Assembly (NCBI RefSeq): GCF_025962655.1
Contig: NZ_JAGFPE010000002.1
Location: 124,001 to 188,000 of the forward strand
DNA from: Candidatus Symbiopectobacterium sp. NZEC151
GTDB taxonomy: Bacteria; Pseudomonadota; Gammaproteobacteria; Enterobacterales; Enterobacteriaceae
Direction of reading: 5' to 3'
DNA length: 64,000 nt
The notes beneath the pieces were generated by a model. The model saw nothing but the letters and a program-made list of their open reading frames with translations. It made no database searches and was not told the DNA's origin. Of this stretch, positions 47,958 through 57,635 are shown piece by piece (the first letter of the stretch is position 1; every line of letters begins with the position of its first letter). Made by a program: the position numbers and the translations under genes.

Positions 47958-50243
47958 ATGAACCAGAGCCTGCTAGTAACCAAACGCGATGGCAGCAAAG
48001 AACGCATCAATCTGGACAAGATTCACCGGGTGATTACCTGGGCAGCAGAAGGCCTGCACAATGTGTCAGTGTCTCAAGTAGAGCTGCGCTCCCACATTCA
48101 GTTTTATGATGGCATCAAGACTGCCGATATCCATGAAACCATTATCAAAGCCGCCGCCGATCTGATTTCGCGCGACAGCCCGGACTACCAATATCTGGCC
48201 GCGCGTTTGGCCATTTTCCACTTGCGTAAGAAAGCGTACGGCCAGTTTGAACCGCCGGCGTTGTTCGATCACGTCACCAACATGGTGGAACTGGGCAAAT
48301 ACGACACCCACTTATTGCAGGACTACACGCCAGAAGAGTTCGCTCAGATGGACGCTTTCATCGATCACTGGCGCGACATGACCTTCTCTTACGCTGCGGT
48401 TAAGCAGTTGGAAGGGAAATATCTGGTGCAAAACCGCGTCACCGGTGACATCTACGAAAGCGCCCAGTTCCTGTATGTACTGGTAGCCGCCTGCCTGTTC
48501 TCCGGTTACCCGCGCGAAACGCGTCTGGATTACGTCAAACGCTTCTATGACGCGATTTCTACCTTCAAGATTTCGCTGCCAACGCCGATCATGTCCGGCG
48601 TGCGTACCCCGACCCGTCAGTTCAGCTCCTGCGTGTTGATCGAGTGCGGCGACAGCCTGGATTCCATCAACGCCACCTCCAGCGCTATCGTGAAATACGT
48701 TTCGCAGCGTGCCGGTATCGGCATCAACGCGGGTCGTATCCGCGCGCTGGGTAGCCCGATTCGCGGCGGTGAAGCGTTCCATACCGGCTGTATTCCGTTC
48801 TATAAACATTTCCAGACCGCAGTGAAATCCTGTTCACAGGGCGGCGTGCGCGGCGGTGCAGCGACGCTGTTTTATCCGCTGTGGCATCTGGAAGTCGAAA
48901 GCCTGCTGGTGCTGAAGAACAACCGTGGCGTGGAAGGCAACCGCGTGCGTCATCTCGATTACGGCGTACAGTTGAACAAGCTGATGTATCAGCGTCTGGT
49001 CAAAGGGCAAGAAATCACCCTGTTCAGCCCCTCTGACGTGCCCGGCCTGTATGACGCGTTTTTTGCCGATCAGGACGAGTTCGAACGCTTGTATCAGCAG
49101 TATGAAAAAGATGACAGCATCCGCAAGAAATCCATGAAAGCGGTCGATCTGTTCTCGCTGATGATGCAAGAGCGCGCCTCCACCGGCCGTATCTACATTC
49201 AACATGTCGATCACTGCAACACCCACAGCCCGTTCGAGCCGACCATCGCACCGGTGCGTCAGTCCAACCTGTGTCTGGAAATTGCACTGCCGACCCATCC
49301 TCTGGAAGACGTCAACGACGAAAAAGGCGAGATCGCGCTCTGCACCCTCTCCGCGTTCAACCTTGGCGCATTGAATAGCCTGGATGATTTGGAAGATTTG
49401 GCACGCCTGGCAGTACGTGCACTAGATGCCCTGCTGGACTATCAGGACTATCCGATTCTGGCCGCTAAACGCGGTGCCATGGGCCGCCGCACGCTCGGCA
49501 TCGGCGTCATCAACTTCGCCTACTATCTGGCGAAAAACGGTGTGCGCTACTCCGACGGCAGCGCCAACAACTTGACGCACCAGACTTTTGAAGCCATTCA
49601 GTACTACCTGCTGCAAGCGTCAAACGAGCTGGCGCGCGAACAGGGTGCCTGCCCGTGGTTTGACCAAACCACCTATGCGCGCGGCGTGCTGCCTATTGAC
49701 ACCTACAAGCGCGATCTGGATGGCATTTGCAGCGAACCGTTGCATTACGATTGGGAAGCGCTGCGCGACAGTATCAAAACACACGGTCTGCGTAACTCCA
49801 CGCTCTCTGCGTTGATGCCGTCGGAAACCTCGTCACAAATATCCAACGCCACCAACGGGATTGAACCGCCGCGCGGACACATCAGCATCAAGGCGTCAAA
49901 AGACGGTATTCTGCGCCAGGTGGTGCCGGATTATGAAACCCTGAAGGATGCCTACGAGTTACTGTGGGAAATGCCGAACAATGACGGCTACCTGCAACTG
50001 GTTGGACTGATGCAAAAGTTTGTCGATCAGGCTATTTCTGCCAACACTAACTACGATCCGGCACGCTTCCCGTCAGGAAAAGTGCCGATGAAACAGTTGC
50101 TGACTGACTTGCTCACCGCCTATAAATTCGGGTTGAAAACGCTGTATTATCAAAACACCCGTGACGGCGCGGAAGACATTCAGGAAGATATCCTAACCGA
50201 CGCACAGGATGACGGTTGCGAAGGCGGTGCCTGCAAGATTTAA
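47958..50243 (+). CDS. nrdA: Ribonucleotide reductase class Ia large subunit NrdA
   Basis: 761 residues, identical in length to E. coli NrdA. The N-terminal ATP cone (LLVTKRDGSKERINLDKIHR) senses ATP/dATP. Redox Cys225 is in QFSSCVLIE, the active-site Cys and Glu are in NLCLEIALP, the partner Cys is in EIALCTLSAFN, and the C-terminal pair is in CEGGACKI. It reduces ribonucleoside diphosphates together with NrdB. Confidence 0.98.
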   Translation: MNQSLLVTKRDGSKERINLDKIHRVITWAAEGLHNVSVSQVELRSHIQFYDGIKTADIHETIIKAAADLISRDSPDYQYLAARLAIFHLRKKAYGQFEPPALFDHVTNMVELGKYDTHLLQDYTPEEFAQMDAFIDHWRDMTFSYAAVKQLEGKYLVQNRVTGDIYESAQFLYVLVAACLFSGYPRETRLDYVKRFYDAISTFKISLPTPIMSGVRTPTRQFSSCVLIECGDSLDSINATSSAIVKYVSQRAGIGINAGRIRALGSPIRGGEAFHTGCIPFYKHFQTAVKSCSQGGVRGGAATLFYPLWHLEVESLLVLKNNRGVEGNRVRHLDYGVQLNKLMYQRLVKGQEITLFSPSDVPGLYDAFFADQDEFERLYQQYEKDDSIRKKSMKAVDLFSLMMQERASTGRIYIQHVDHCNTHSPFEPTIAPVRQSNLCLEIALPTHPLEDVNDEKGEIALCTLSAFNLGALNSLDDLEDLARLAVRALDALLDYQDYPILAAKRGAMGRRTLGIGVINFAYYLAKNGVRYSDGSANNLTHQTFEAIQYYLLQASNELAREQGACPWFDQTTYARGVLPIDTYKRDLDGICSEPLHYDWEALRDSIKTHGLRNSTLSALMPSETSSQISNATNGIEPPRGHISIKASKDGILRQVVPDYETLKDAYELLWEMPNNDGYLQLVGLMQKFVDQAISANTNYDPARFPSGKVPMKQLLTDLLTAYKFGLKTLYYQNTRDGAEDIQEDILTDAQDDGCEGGACKI

Positions 50244-50283
50244 ACCGCTTCCCGCGTAGGGTATTGTTTACGTAAGTCTTTTT

Positions 50284-50307
50284 CAGGAGGCGGTGAAACG
50301 CCTCCTG
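50284..50307 (+). other. Hairpin between nrdA and nrdB
   Basis: A perfect 9-base stem CAGGAGGCG/CGCCTCCTG with a GTGAAA loop in the 87-base intergenic region, followed by TCCCTTTTT. It may act as a partial terminator or an mRNA stabiliser that sets the NrdA:NrdB ratio. Confidence 0.6.
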
Positions 50308-50330
50308 TCCCTTTTTGGAGATACAGCCCT

Positions 50331-51461
50331 ATGGCTTATACTACCTTCTCACAGAATAAAAACGATCAGCTTCTGGAACCGATGTTCTTTGGTCAGTCCG
50401 TTAACGTCGCGCGTTACGATCAGCAAAAATATGAAATATTCGAGAAACTGATCGAGAAACAGCTTTCCTTTTTCTGGCGTCCGGAAGAGGTCGATGTATC
50501 TCGCGATCGCATCGATTATCAGGCGCTACCGGAACATGAAAAGCACATTTTCATCAGCAACCTGAAATACCAAACGCTGCTGGACTCCATTCAAGGACGC
50601 AGCCCGAACGTCGCACTGTTACCGCTGATCTCCATCCCTGAATTGGAAACCTGGATAGAAACCTGGGCGTTTTCAGAAACCATTCACTCCCGTTCCTATA
50701 CCCATATTATCCGCAATATCGTCAACGATCCGGCGCTGGTGTTCGATGATATCGTCACCAATGAAGAGATTCTGAAACGCGCAAAAGACATCTCTTCTTT
50801 CTATGACGATCTGATCGAACTGACCAGCTATTACCATCTGCTGGGCGAAGGCACGCATCAGGTGAACGGTAAAACCGTCACCGTCAATCTGCATGCCTTG
50901 AAGAAACAGCTTTATCTGTGCCTGATGAGCGTCAATGCGCTGGAAGCCATTCGTTTTTATGTCAGTTTCGCCTGCTCATTCGCCTTTGCCGAACGCGAAC
51001 TGATGGAAGGCAACGCCAAAATCATCAAACTGATCGCCCGCGATGAAGCGCTGCACCTGACCGGCACCCAACATATGCTGAATCTGATGCGTTCCGGCCA
51101 GGACGATCCGGAAATGGCGCAAATCGCCGAAGAGTGCCAACAGGAATGCTACGACCTGTTTGTGCTGGCGGCGCAGCAGGAAAAAGAGTGGGCGGAATAC
51201 CTGTTCCGCGACGGCTCGATGATTGGCCTGAACAAAGACATTCTCTGCCAGTACGTTGAATACATCACCAATATCCGCATGCAGGCGGTGGGATTGCCCT
51301 TGCCGTTCCAAACGCGCACTAACCCAATTCCGTGGATTAACGCCTGGCTGGTCTCTGACAACGTGCAGGTTGCCCCGCAAGAAGTGGAAGTGAGTTCTTA
51401 TCTGGTCGGCCAAATTGATTCTGAAATCAACGCCGACGATCTGAGTGACTTCCAGCTCTAA
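50331..51461 (+). CDS. nrdB: Ribonucleotide reductase class Ia small subunit NrdB
   Basis: 376 residues, as in E. coli. Diiron ligands are visible in [13 protein letters not shown] (Glu, His and the radical Tyr) and in [14 protein letters not shown]. The C-terminal peptide [10 protein letters not shown] binds NrdA. It forms the tyrosyl radical cofactor. A TTTGGAG ribosome site precedes the ATG. Confidence 0.98.
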   Translation: MAYTTFSQNKNDQLLEPMFFGQSVNVARYDQQKYEIFEKLIEKQLSFFWRPEEVDVSRDRIDYQALPEHEKHIFISNLKYQTLLDSIQGRSPNVALLPLISIPELETWIETWAFSETIHSRSYTHIIRNIVNDPALVFDDIVTNEEILKRAKDISSFYDDLIELTSYYHLLGEGTHQVNGKTVTVNLHALKKQLYLCLMSVNALEAIRFYVSFACSFAFAERELMEGNAKIIKLIARDEALHLTGTQHMLNLMRSGQDDPEMAQIAEECQQECYDLFVLAAQQEKEWAEYLFRDGSMIGLNKDILCQYVEYITNIRMQAVGLPLPFQTRTNPIPWINAWLVSDNVQVAPQEVEVSSYLVGQIDSEINADDLSDFQL

Positions 51462-51465
51462 GCCG

Positions 51466-51726
51466 ATGAGCACCTCAACCATCACACTGCGCGTCTCAGG
51501 CGCGCAACTTGCCAGCAACGACAGCGCCGCCTCATTACTGGATGTGCTGGAACAACATCGCGTGCCGGTGGAGTATCAGTGCCGCTCGGGCTATTGCGGT
51601 GCCTGCCGCTTACGGCTGGTGAAAGGTCGCGTAGCCTATCGCCAAACGCCGCTTGCCTGTGTACAGCAAGATGAAATTTTGCCGTGCTGCTGCATGCCGG
51701 TGAATGATATTGAGTTGGAGTTGTGA
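51466..51726 (+). CDS. yfaE: Ferredoxin-like diferric-tyrosyl radical cofactor maintenance protein YfaE
   Basis: 86 residues from ATG 51466, 4 bases after the nrdB stop. The plant-type 2Fe-2S motif is CRSGYCGAC with the last Cys in PCCCMP. It supplies electrons to restore the NrdB diferric-tyrosyl centre. An in-frame ATG at 51445 overlaps nrdB and is less likely. Confidence 0.94.
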   Translation: MSTSTITLRVSGAQLASNDSAASLLDVLEQHRVPVEYQCRSGYCGACRLRLVKGRVAYRQTPLACVQQDEILPCCCMPVNDIELEL

Positions 51727-51865
51727 ACAATCAATGACCGATGCGGTAAAGGCGGATGAATCAGCGCGAAAACAGATTTATCCGGTAAGAAAAAGGCGCT
51801 CACCCTCTTTCAACGATGAACGCCCTTTCGCTTTCCCTGTCAGGATTATTTAGCGGATGCATTGC

Positions 51866-51907
51866 CACCGCGTTAAGCTCGCGTTTAGCGCGGTGTTATT
51901 TTTTTTC
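51866..51907 (+). terminator. Terminator of the nrdAB-yfaE operon
   Basis: Stem CACCGCG/CGCGGTG followed by TTATTTTTTTTC. The T tail overlaps the 3' end of the convergent gene. Confidence 0.8.
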
Positions 51908-52225
51908 AACATTGTCTTTCAGGTACTGCAACACCGCTTTATTCACTTTATGCTCTGTGAACTTCCAACCCTTCCAGTAATCAGGTTGGTTTAAATAAAT
52001 TTCAGGCGGAATGGTGAAGTCACTCAGCGTAAGCCATTCTGCAAACAGCTCAGGGCTGCGCTTCTGAAGTAGTTGCAGCAAGAGAATCAGTGACATGGCT
52101 GATGCTGGCGCGAGACTCTCGCCGCTTAAATATTTGTGAACCGTTGACCGATTCGAGCGAAAAAGGATAGGTAACAGCGCCCTATCAATTCCCATCTCAT
52201 TAAAAATCTCTTCAAAATCATTCAT
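51896..52225 (-). CDS. Small HTH-like protein, possible regulator
   Basis: 109 residues, not assigned to a named family. The segment LPILFRSNRSTVHKYLSGES (about residues 18 to 37) has the look of a phage-repressor type helix-turn-helix, followed by a Leu-rich helix and a C-terminal segment with YLNQPDYWKGWKFTEHKV. It is divergent from the cluster of exported proteins that follows and may regulate it; this is inference. Confidence 0.6.
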   Translation of the reverse strand: MNDFEEIFNEMGIDRALLPILFRSNRSTVHKYLSGESLAPASAMSLILLLQLLQKRSPELFAEWLTLSDFTIPPEIYLNQPDYWKGWKFTEHKVNKAVLQYLKDNVEKK

Positions 52226-52604
52226 TTACTTTCACCTGTCTGTTTCTAACCCCGGCAAAAATTGATATTTCTCAAAGAAACCGATGATAGCATATTTCAG
52301 CATCAAATTCATTTACCCATCAGAAACCAGAATTATTTCACAAGCAAAAACAACTCGTTATCTGCGATCCATTCCGCCTCAGTGCCAAATGAGAACAATT
52401 ATCGCACCATTAAGAAACCAAATCAGTTTCCATTGGAAATAAATGAGGGATAAAGAACAACAATCCGCAATCAAACGTGCTTTACATCACAAAACACGTG
52501 GCGTAAATTCCGCACAACGTAAACCAAAATCCTTTCTAATATAAACGACAATTACGCCACGAGAGAAACAGACTCGCGCGTTAATTTTAATGAGAAATTA
52601 ACAA
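52226..52604. other. AT-rich divergent intergenic region with an inverted repeat
   Basis: 379 bases without a convincing gene. CGTGGCGTAA (52497-52506) and TTACGCCACG (52552-52561) form a perfect 10-base inverted repeat 45 bases apart, flanking a TAATAT sequence (52537-52542) that could be a -10. Just upstream, CGTGC-TTTACA-TCACA (52476-52491) is a half-good CRP site. A 63-codon frame at 52262 looks non-coding. Confidence 0.5.
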
Positions 52605-53129
52605 ATGAAACAAACATGTTCTCGCTCTATTCTGGCAGTTATCATCAGCGCGGTTTGTGTGCCTGCTTTTGCTGGCTTGTCTGGTGCTGACAAACAGGCC
52701 GCTGATGCTTATTTTGCCACTGCAAACCATCAGCTTTCAGGAAATCATCCTTGGAATCATGAAACACAGCAGCAAGAAAGGTTAGCGCATAGTGAACGCT
52801 ACGTAGAGCAACGGAACGCAACCCTATCAGCGGCCACGCCTGCGACGCAGACTCAAACCAATGCTCAACCTGCTGATGACCACAGCAAAGTCATCACAGC
52901 TAACCGCATTGCCATCAAGGCCGCAAACAAAAGCGTGAGAAAATTGGCGAAACAACAGCAGATAGAAAGCATTTATTACAGTGAGCAGATTCAAACGCTG
53001 GCAGATAACACGACCCAAGTGCTCACAGAAGAGCATTCAGCAATCAAAGCCACGCACGCTCGTACCGTTGACAACAGCCAACAGATTGACGATCTCAACG
53101 GTAACTTTAGTCACCTGAGAAATACATGA
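52605..53129 (+). CDS. Exported coiled-coil protein, adhesin-stalk-like
   Basis: 174 residues. A signal peptide (cleaved near AFA-GLSG, residue 23) is followed by a Gln/Ala/Thr-rich region and, from about 95 to 170, heptad-like helices (AIKAANKSVRKLAKQQQIES and LTEEHSAIKATHARTVDNSQ, then QIDDLNGNFSHLRN). The helices resemble stalks of trimeric autotransporters, but the membrane anchor is missing. Either a free periplasmic coiled-coil protein or a truncated adhesin. First of three short genes in a row. Confidence 0.7.
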   Translation: MKQTCSRSILAVIISAVCVPAFAGLSGADKQAADAYFATANHQLSGNHPWNHETQQQERLAHSERYVEQRNATLSAATPATQTQTNAQPADDHSKVITANRIAIKAANKSVRKLAKQQQIESIYYSEQIQTLADNTTQVLTEEHSAIKATHARTVDNSQQIDDLNGNFSHLRNT

Positions 53130-53150
53130 AAGTCACAACAGGTTATTTCT

Positions 53151-53345
53151 ATGATTAACAAGATTTCACTGATCGCTGTCGTTATGCTGGCCGGTTGTTC
53201 CTCACAGGCATCACGCATGGCAGAGTGTCAAGCCCAGGGCGTCAGCCGCGATGCCTGTTACATCGCGGAGAAGAATCGCCAGTCAACCATGGCGGCCAGC
53301 GCAGAAAAACAGGCGCTGGAAAATGCCGCACACGCCGTGCGTTAA
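53151..53345 (+). CDS. Small lipoprotein
   Basis: 64 residues with a lipoprotein signal: VVMLAGCSSQ gives a lipidated Cys at position 16. The mature part is Ala/Gln-rich and contains two more Cys residues (AECQAQGVSRDACYIAEKNR), which may form a disulfide. The family is unknown. It lies 21 bases downstream of the coiled-coil gene and 13 upstream of the next. Confidence 0.7.
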   Translation: MINKISLIAVVMLAGCSSQASRMAECQAQGVSRDACYIAEKNRQSTMAASAEKQALENAAHAVR

Positions 53346-53358
53346 GGAGTAAAAAAGA

Positions 53359-53706
53359 ATGAAAACCAATCGGTTAGTGATTTCCGCACTGGCATTAACA
53401 AGCTCACTGGTTACCGCTACCAGCTACGGCTTTCCGGTAAACAGTGAGACGCACGCAGCGGATAACTCACAGCACAGTGTTCTGGTGGCACAAAAGCAAA
53501 CGCTAAAATCCTCGTGGAAAGGGTTTGGCATTACGGTGAACCGTGCGAAAGATGGCATCATCACCGTCGATGGCAAGCCAGCAGCGCTGGATGAGCACAA
53601 TGAAAATGCGCAAGTTTACTCTCAAGGGCTTAACACCGTGATTTTCTATAAAACAGGAAGAGTAGTGTTAATGCGAGATGGTCAATTTGTGGGCGATTTG
53701 AAATAA
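53359..53706 (+). CDS. Exported protein of unknown function
   Basis: 115 residues with a signal peptide (cleavage near TSYG-FPVN, about residue 24). The mature part is a small beta-rich domain with TLKSSWKGFGITVNRAKDGI, VDGKPAALDE and VIFYKTGRVVLMRDGQFVGD. It is not recognised. A TAAGGAG ribosome site precedes it. It closes a compact cluster of three envelope proteins. Confidence 0.7.
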   Translation: MKTNRLVISALALTSSLVTATSYGFPVNSETHAADNSQHSVLVAQKQTLKSSWKGFGITVNRAKDGIITVDGKPAALDEHNENAQVYSQGLNTVIFYKTGRVVLMRDGQFVGDLK

Positions 53707-53716
53707 GTATTGTAGG

Positions 53717-53843
53717 TATACCCTAAATAATTCGAGTTGCAGGAAGGCGGCAAGGGAGTGAATCCCGATGAGCTTACTCAGGTAAGTGATTCGGGTGAAT
53801 GAGCGCAGCCAACGCACCTGCAGCTTGAAGTATGACGGGTATA
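53717..53843. repeat. ERIC element (127 bp)
   Basis: Bounded by TATACCC and GGGTATA, 127 bases long, with the ERIC core: GTGAATCCCGATGAGCTTAC is followed by CAGGTAAGTGATTCGGGTGA. Length and core are those of enterobacterial repetitive intergenic consensus elements. It lies 10 bases after the stop of the third exported gene and is probably transcribed with it. Confidence 0.9.
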
Positions 53844-54266
53844 GTGATTCTTTATTCACGGGGTATTCCGTTCAGAGGTTATCACTCAGTCACCCCTGAC
53901 ATCCCGATGAAAGCGTTTATTTTATCATTTTCTTTCCCTGGTGTTGTTTGCCCTTTATCCCGTATAAAGGGCCTTTTTTTAAATTAGCTCACAACTGTAA
54001 CTATTCAAAAAAGCAACTATTCAACCACGCTACATATTTCCCACACAGCATTATTCACCCGATAAATTTATCGCTTCAGAAATATTATTAACGCAAGATT
54101 TTTTATCGTAATTCATACCGTTGTAGAATTTTTAGGATGAAATCGATATAAAAAAATCAAAAAATTGCTTATATACTCCTCGGTTATTTATCACACCATA
54201 GGCTAGTCTGACCTGCATTACATTCACCTGAATATAAATTTCCAAATACTTATAATAGGGAAGCGC
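53844..54266. other. Intergenic region upstream of the chemoreceptor
   Basis: Besides the terminator at 53950 this AT-rich stretch holds no gene. A TATACT hexamer at 54172 is a possible -10. A sigma-28 flagellar promoter (TAAA-N15-GCCGATAA) was not found. Confidence 0.4.
53950..53980 (+). terminator. Rho-independent terminator
   Basis: GCCCTTTAT/ATAAAGGGC stem with CCCGT loop and a seven-T tail, ending the transcript of the exported-protein cluster. Confidence 0.88.
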
Positions 54267-55931
54267 ATGAAATTCTCGGATTTGAAAATCGCTACACGGC
54301 TAACCATCGGCTCTATATCCAGCTTGATTATTCTACTTATTTTTGGTGCATTGGCCTTTGGCGGGCTTAAAAGTTTTCACGAACACATCGACGCCGTAGT
54401 AAAGAAAAATTATCCTACCGTGATGCTCTCCAACAATGTCATGAGCAGTTTAAATAACGTCTTTATTAGCCAATCCGCTTTCTTTGCCCTGACCGCAGAA
54501 AATGATGAAAATAACATCAACACTACGGTTGAACAAATCAAAAAAGATCGCAGCGTTATCGTTAAACATATTACGACGCTCAGCAACTCTGTACAGGGCG
54601 ATGCTGAACTCACTGCGGCATTAAATACCATCAAGCAGGATTACAGTAAGTTTGCCGAAGCCAGCGACGCACTGCTGAATCTGGCGAAAAACCGTCAGGA
54701 CCTACGCCATCAGGCACTTGAGGTGACCTGGCCTCTGGGTACTGCGCTCAAAAAAGATATTTCACAGTTCATCAGCAAAGCCGAATACCGGATGTGGCAG
54801 GCGGATCAAACGGTTAATCAAAGTTACAGCAGCATTCGCATTATATTGCTGTGCATTATTCTCGCAGGCGCCGTTATCAGCCTGACGCTGTCATTCGTGA
54901 CAGCACGCAGCGTGGTGCTGCCCTTACAGCAAGCGGTGTCACTGGCGGAGTCCGTTGCGCAGGGCAACCTGACGCGATCGATCGCCCATCAGCGTAAAGA
55001 TGAGACCGGTATCTTATTGAATGCGCTGAACAAGATGACCACCAATCTTCAGCAGCTTGTCGGGCAACTGCGCGATGGTGCACACAGCATTGCCTCCGCT
55101 ACCGCACAGATTGCGGCGGGTAACCTGGATCTGTCTGGCCGCACCGAAGAACAGGCCAGTTCTCTGGAAGAGACGGCAGCATCAATGAACCAGTTGGCGG
55201 CTACCGTCAAAAACACCGCAGAAAGCACCCAACAGGCCAATACGCTGGTGAACGATGCCGCCGTAGAGATGAAAAACAGCGGCAGCAAAATGTCCGATGC
55301 CGCCAGCAAAATGCATGAAATCCGTGACTCTGCCAATCACATGGTGGAAATCATCGCCCTGATCGACGGCATTGCTTTCCAAACCAATATATTGGCTCTT
55401 AACGCTGCGGTTGAAGCGGCTCGTGCAGGGGAACAAGGTCGCGGGTTTGCCGTGGTTGCCAGCGAAGTACGTAATCTCGCGCAGCGTAGCGCCGCCGCGG
55501 CAAAAGAGATCAAAGTGTTGATCGACGATGCCGTGCACACGACACAACAAGGGATGGAGCTGGTAGAAGGTGCCGAAACATCCATGAAGAACCTGAGCGC
55601 CAACGCCTCTCACATGGGCAGCATTATGTCGGAAATTGCGCACTCCAGCCGGGAACAGAGCGTCGGGATCGATCAGGTCAACATTGGCGTCGGACAGCTT
55701 GATGCGTCAACACAGCAAAACGCTTCGCTGGTCGAGGAAGTCTCTGCGGCCGCACAGTCGTTGCAACATCAAGCGCAGCGTCTGACGGATGCCGTAGCGG
55801 TGTTTGTCATTACGCCTACCGGCTCAACGACCGTAACGGCCCCGACAGCAGCGACAAAAACACCGCTGCTGGCCGCTGCGGGCACGAGTCCCAGCACGAC
55901 ATCCTCAAACGATAACTGGACAACTTTTTAA
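54267..55931 (+). CDS. Methyl-accepting chemotaxis protein
   Basis: 554 residues in Tsr/Tar layout: membrane segment about 12-33, periplasmic four-helix sensor domain (to about 188), second membrane segment 190-211, HAMP, and a signalling domain with the conserved hairpin DGIAFQTNILALNAAVEAAR. The C-terminus ends NWTTF, a variant of the CheR/CheB docking pentapeptide NWETF, so it may be a high-abundance self-adapting receptor. The ligand is unknown. AGGGA precedes the ATG. Confidence 0.94.
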   Translation: MKFSDLKIATRLTIGSISSLIILLIFGALAFGGLKSFHEHIDAVVKKNYPTVMLSNNVMSSLNNVFISQSAFFALTAENDENNINTTVEQIKKDRSVIVKHITTLSNSVQGDAELTAALNTIKQDYSKFAEASDALLNLAKNRQDLRHQALEVTWPLGTALKKDISQFISKAEYRMWQADQTVNQSYSSIRIILLCIILAGAVISLTLSFVTARSVVLPLQQAVSLAESVAQGNLTRSIAHQRKDETGILLNALNKMTTNLQQLVGQLRDGAHSIASATAQIAAGNLDLSGRTEEQASSLEETAASMNQLAATVKNTAESTQQANTLVNDAAVEMKNSGSKMSDAASKMHEIRDSANHMVEIIALIDGIAFQTNILALNAAVEAARAGEQGRGFAVVASEVRNLAQRSAAAAKEIKVLIDDAVHTTQQGMELVEGAETSMKNLSANASHMGSIMSEIAHSSREQSVGIDQVNIGVGQLDASTQQNASLVEEVSAAAQSLQHQAQRLTDAVAVFVITPTGSTTVTAPTAATKTPLLAAAGTSPSTTSSNDNWTTF

Positions 55932-56144
55932 TCCTGCCGCTTACTGGGGCGTATTGACGCCCCTTCTTGCCTCACCTCTCGTTTTTGCTATTTTCAGATA
56001 ATGCGTCAATAACAACGCGCGATTACGCCTGCGAAAAGATAGGTTTTACACCCCGACGGCGCTAGAATGACTTTTTCAGGATGAAGAAAAATACACTTTT
56101 ATTTCAGTGCATTATTTTTAAAACAACCTTTGGAGGTGAAAACC

Positions 56145-57068
56145 ATGCTAAGTGTGATTCCCGTATTGATATTTGTCGCGCTGGTTATTGTATGGTCCGG
56201 GATCAAGATAGTACCGCAAGGTTACCAGTGGACGGTGGAGCGCTTTGGCCGTTACACCAAGACATTGATGCCGGGTTTAAATATCCTCATTCCATTCATG
56301 GACAGAATAGGACGTAAAATCAATGTAATGGAACAAGTGCTTGAGATTCCATCACAAGAAATTATCTCCAAGGACAATGCCAACGTTACGATCGATGCCG
56401 TCTGCTTTATTCAGGTCGTGGATGCGCCACGCGCCGCCTATGAAGTGAGTAATCTGGAACTGGCAATCAAAAACCTTACCATGACCAACTTTCGTACCGT
56501 ACTCGGTTCGATGGAGCTGGATGAAATGTTGTCTCAACGAGACAGCATCAATACCCGGCTGTTGCATATCGTAGACGAAGCCACCGGCCCGTGGGGCGTG
56601 AAGATTACACGTATCGAGATCCGCGATGTGCGCCCCCCTGCCGAACTGGTCGCGTCAATGAACGCCCAGATGAAAGCGGAACGAACCAAACGTGCTGACA
56701 TTCTCGAAGCGGAGGGGGTACGGCAGGCCGCTATTCTCAAAGCCGAAGGGGAAAAACAATCACAAATTCTCAAAGCAGAAGGATTACGGCAATCTGCTTT
56801 TCTTGAGGCCGAGGCCAGAGAACGTGCAGCAGAAGCAGAAGCCCGCGCCACACAAATGGTGTCCGATGCTATCGCTTCCGGCAATATCCAGGCGATCAAC
56901 TATTTCGTGGCGCAGAAATACACCGATGCGCTACAACAGATTGGTTCAGCCAACAATAGCAAGGTGATTATGATGCCATTGGAAGCCAGTAACCTGATGG
57001 GTGCCATTGGCGGAATTGCAGAACTGATCAAAGAAAGCGGCAATACGCGGAGTAAAGATGGACGTTGA
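56145..57068 (+). CDS. qmcA: SPFH/band 7 membrane protease-associated protein QmcA
   Basis: 307 residues from ATG 56145 (GGAGG 8 bases upstream; an in-frame codon at 56130 is less likely). An N-terminal membrane anchor ([16 protein letters not shown]) is followed by the SPFH domain ([25 protein letters not shown]) and AEG-x-RQ repeats from about 195. It aligns along its length with E. coli QmcA, which associates with FtsH. It overlaps ybbJ by 11 bases. Confidence 0.96.
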   Translation: MLSVIPVLIFVALVIVWSGIKIVPQGYQWTVERFGRYTKTLMPGLNILIPFMDRIGRKINVMEQVLEIPSQEIISKDNANVTIDAVCFIQVVDAPRAAYEVSNLELAIKNLTMTNFRTVLGSMELDEMLSQRDSINTRLLHIVDEATGPWGVKITRIEIRDVRPPAELVASMNAQMKAERTKRADILEAEGVRQAAILKAEGEKQSQILKAEGLRQSAFLEAEARERAAEAEARATQMVSDAIASGNIQAINYFVAQKYTDALQQIGSANNSKVIMMPLEASNLMGAIGGIAELIKESGNTRSKDGR

Positions 57069-57516
57069 GTTACTCGCGGAGAATGCGCATTGGCTATGGC
57101 TCTCTCTTGGCGGCTTGCTGTTGGCGGCTGAGATGTTGGGTGCCAGCGGCTATCTGCTGTGGAGCGGTGTTTCCGCGGTTATCATCGGTCTGCTGACCTG
57201 GGGCCTGCCTTTACCTTGGGCGTGGCAAGGCACGCTGTTTGCCCTATTGACCATCTCTATAGCCATATTGTGGTGGTACTGGTTACGCAACTGTGCGCGT
57301 CGCACGATTGAGACCACTGTGCTCAACCAGCGCAGTCAACAATTGATCGGGGTACGCACCACACTCACGGAAGCCGTAGTCGATGGCATAGGCCGTGCCA
57401 GAATCGGTGACAGCACCTGGCGAGTAAAAGCCGATGATGCCTTACCCGCTGGAACGGCGGTTGAGGTGATTGCCATCGAAGGCATCACGTTACACGTTCG
57501 CGCCCTCAAGGTTTAA
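57058..57516 (+). CDS. ybbJ: NfeD-like membrane protein YbbJ
   Basis: 152 residues with two to three N-terminal membrane segments (about 12-34 and 40-80) and a C-terminal OB-fold NfeD domain ([20 protein letters not shown]). It is the usual partner of SPFH proteins, here QmcA, with which it overlaps. Confidence 0.93.
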   Translation: MDVELLAENAHWLWLSLGGLLLAAEMLGASGYLLWSGVSAVIIGLLTWGLPLPWAWQGTLFALLTISIAILWWYWLRNCARRTIETTVLNQRSQQLIGVRTTLTEAVVDGIGRARIGDSTWRVKADDALPAGTAVEVIAIEGITLHVRALKV

Positions 57517-57635
57517 CGCCCCTTCCCCATTATCCCCACCCCACAACAGGGGCTGGGGATTTTTCATCCTTATGGCAGTATCCTCGCGCAGCGCAAGCGG
57601 TTAGCATGGGCGTTTGTGGTTGATGGAGATAAATC

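Noticed and set aside
52262-52453. 63-codon frame upstream of the exported-protein cluster
   Set aside because: AT-rich intergenic sequence, no ribosome site, no domain-like pattern.
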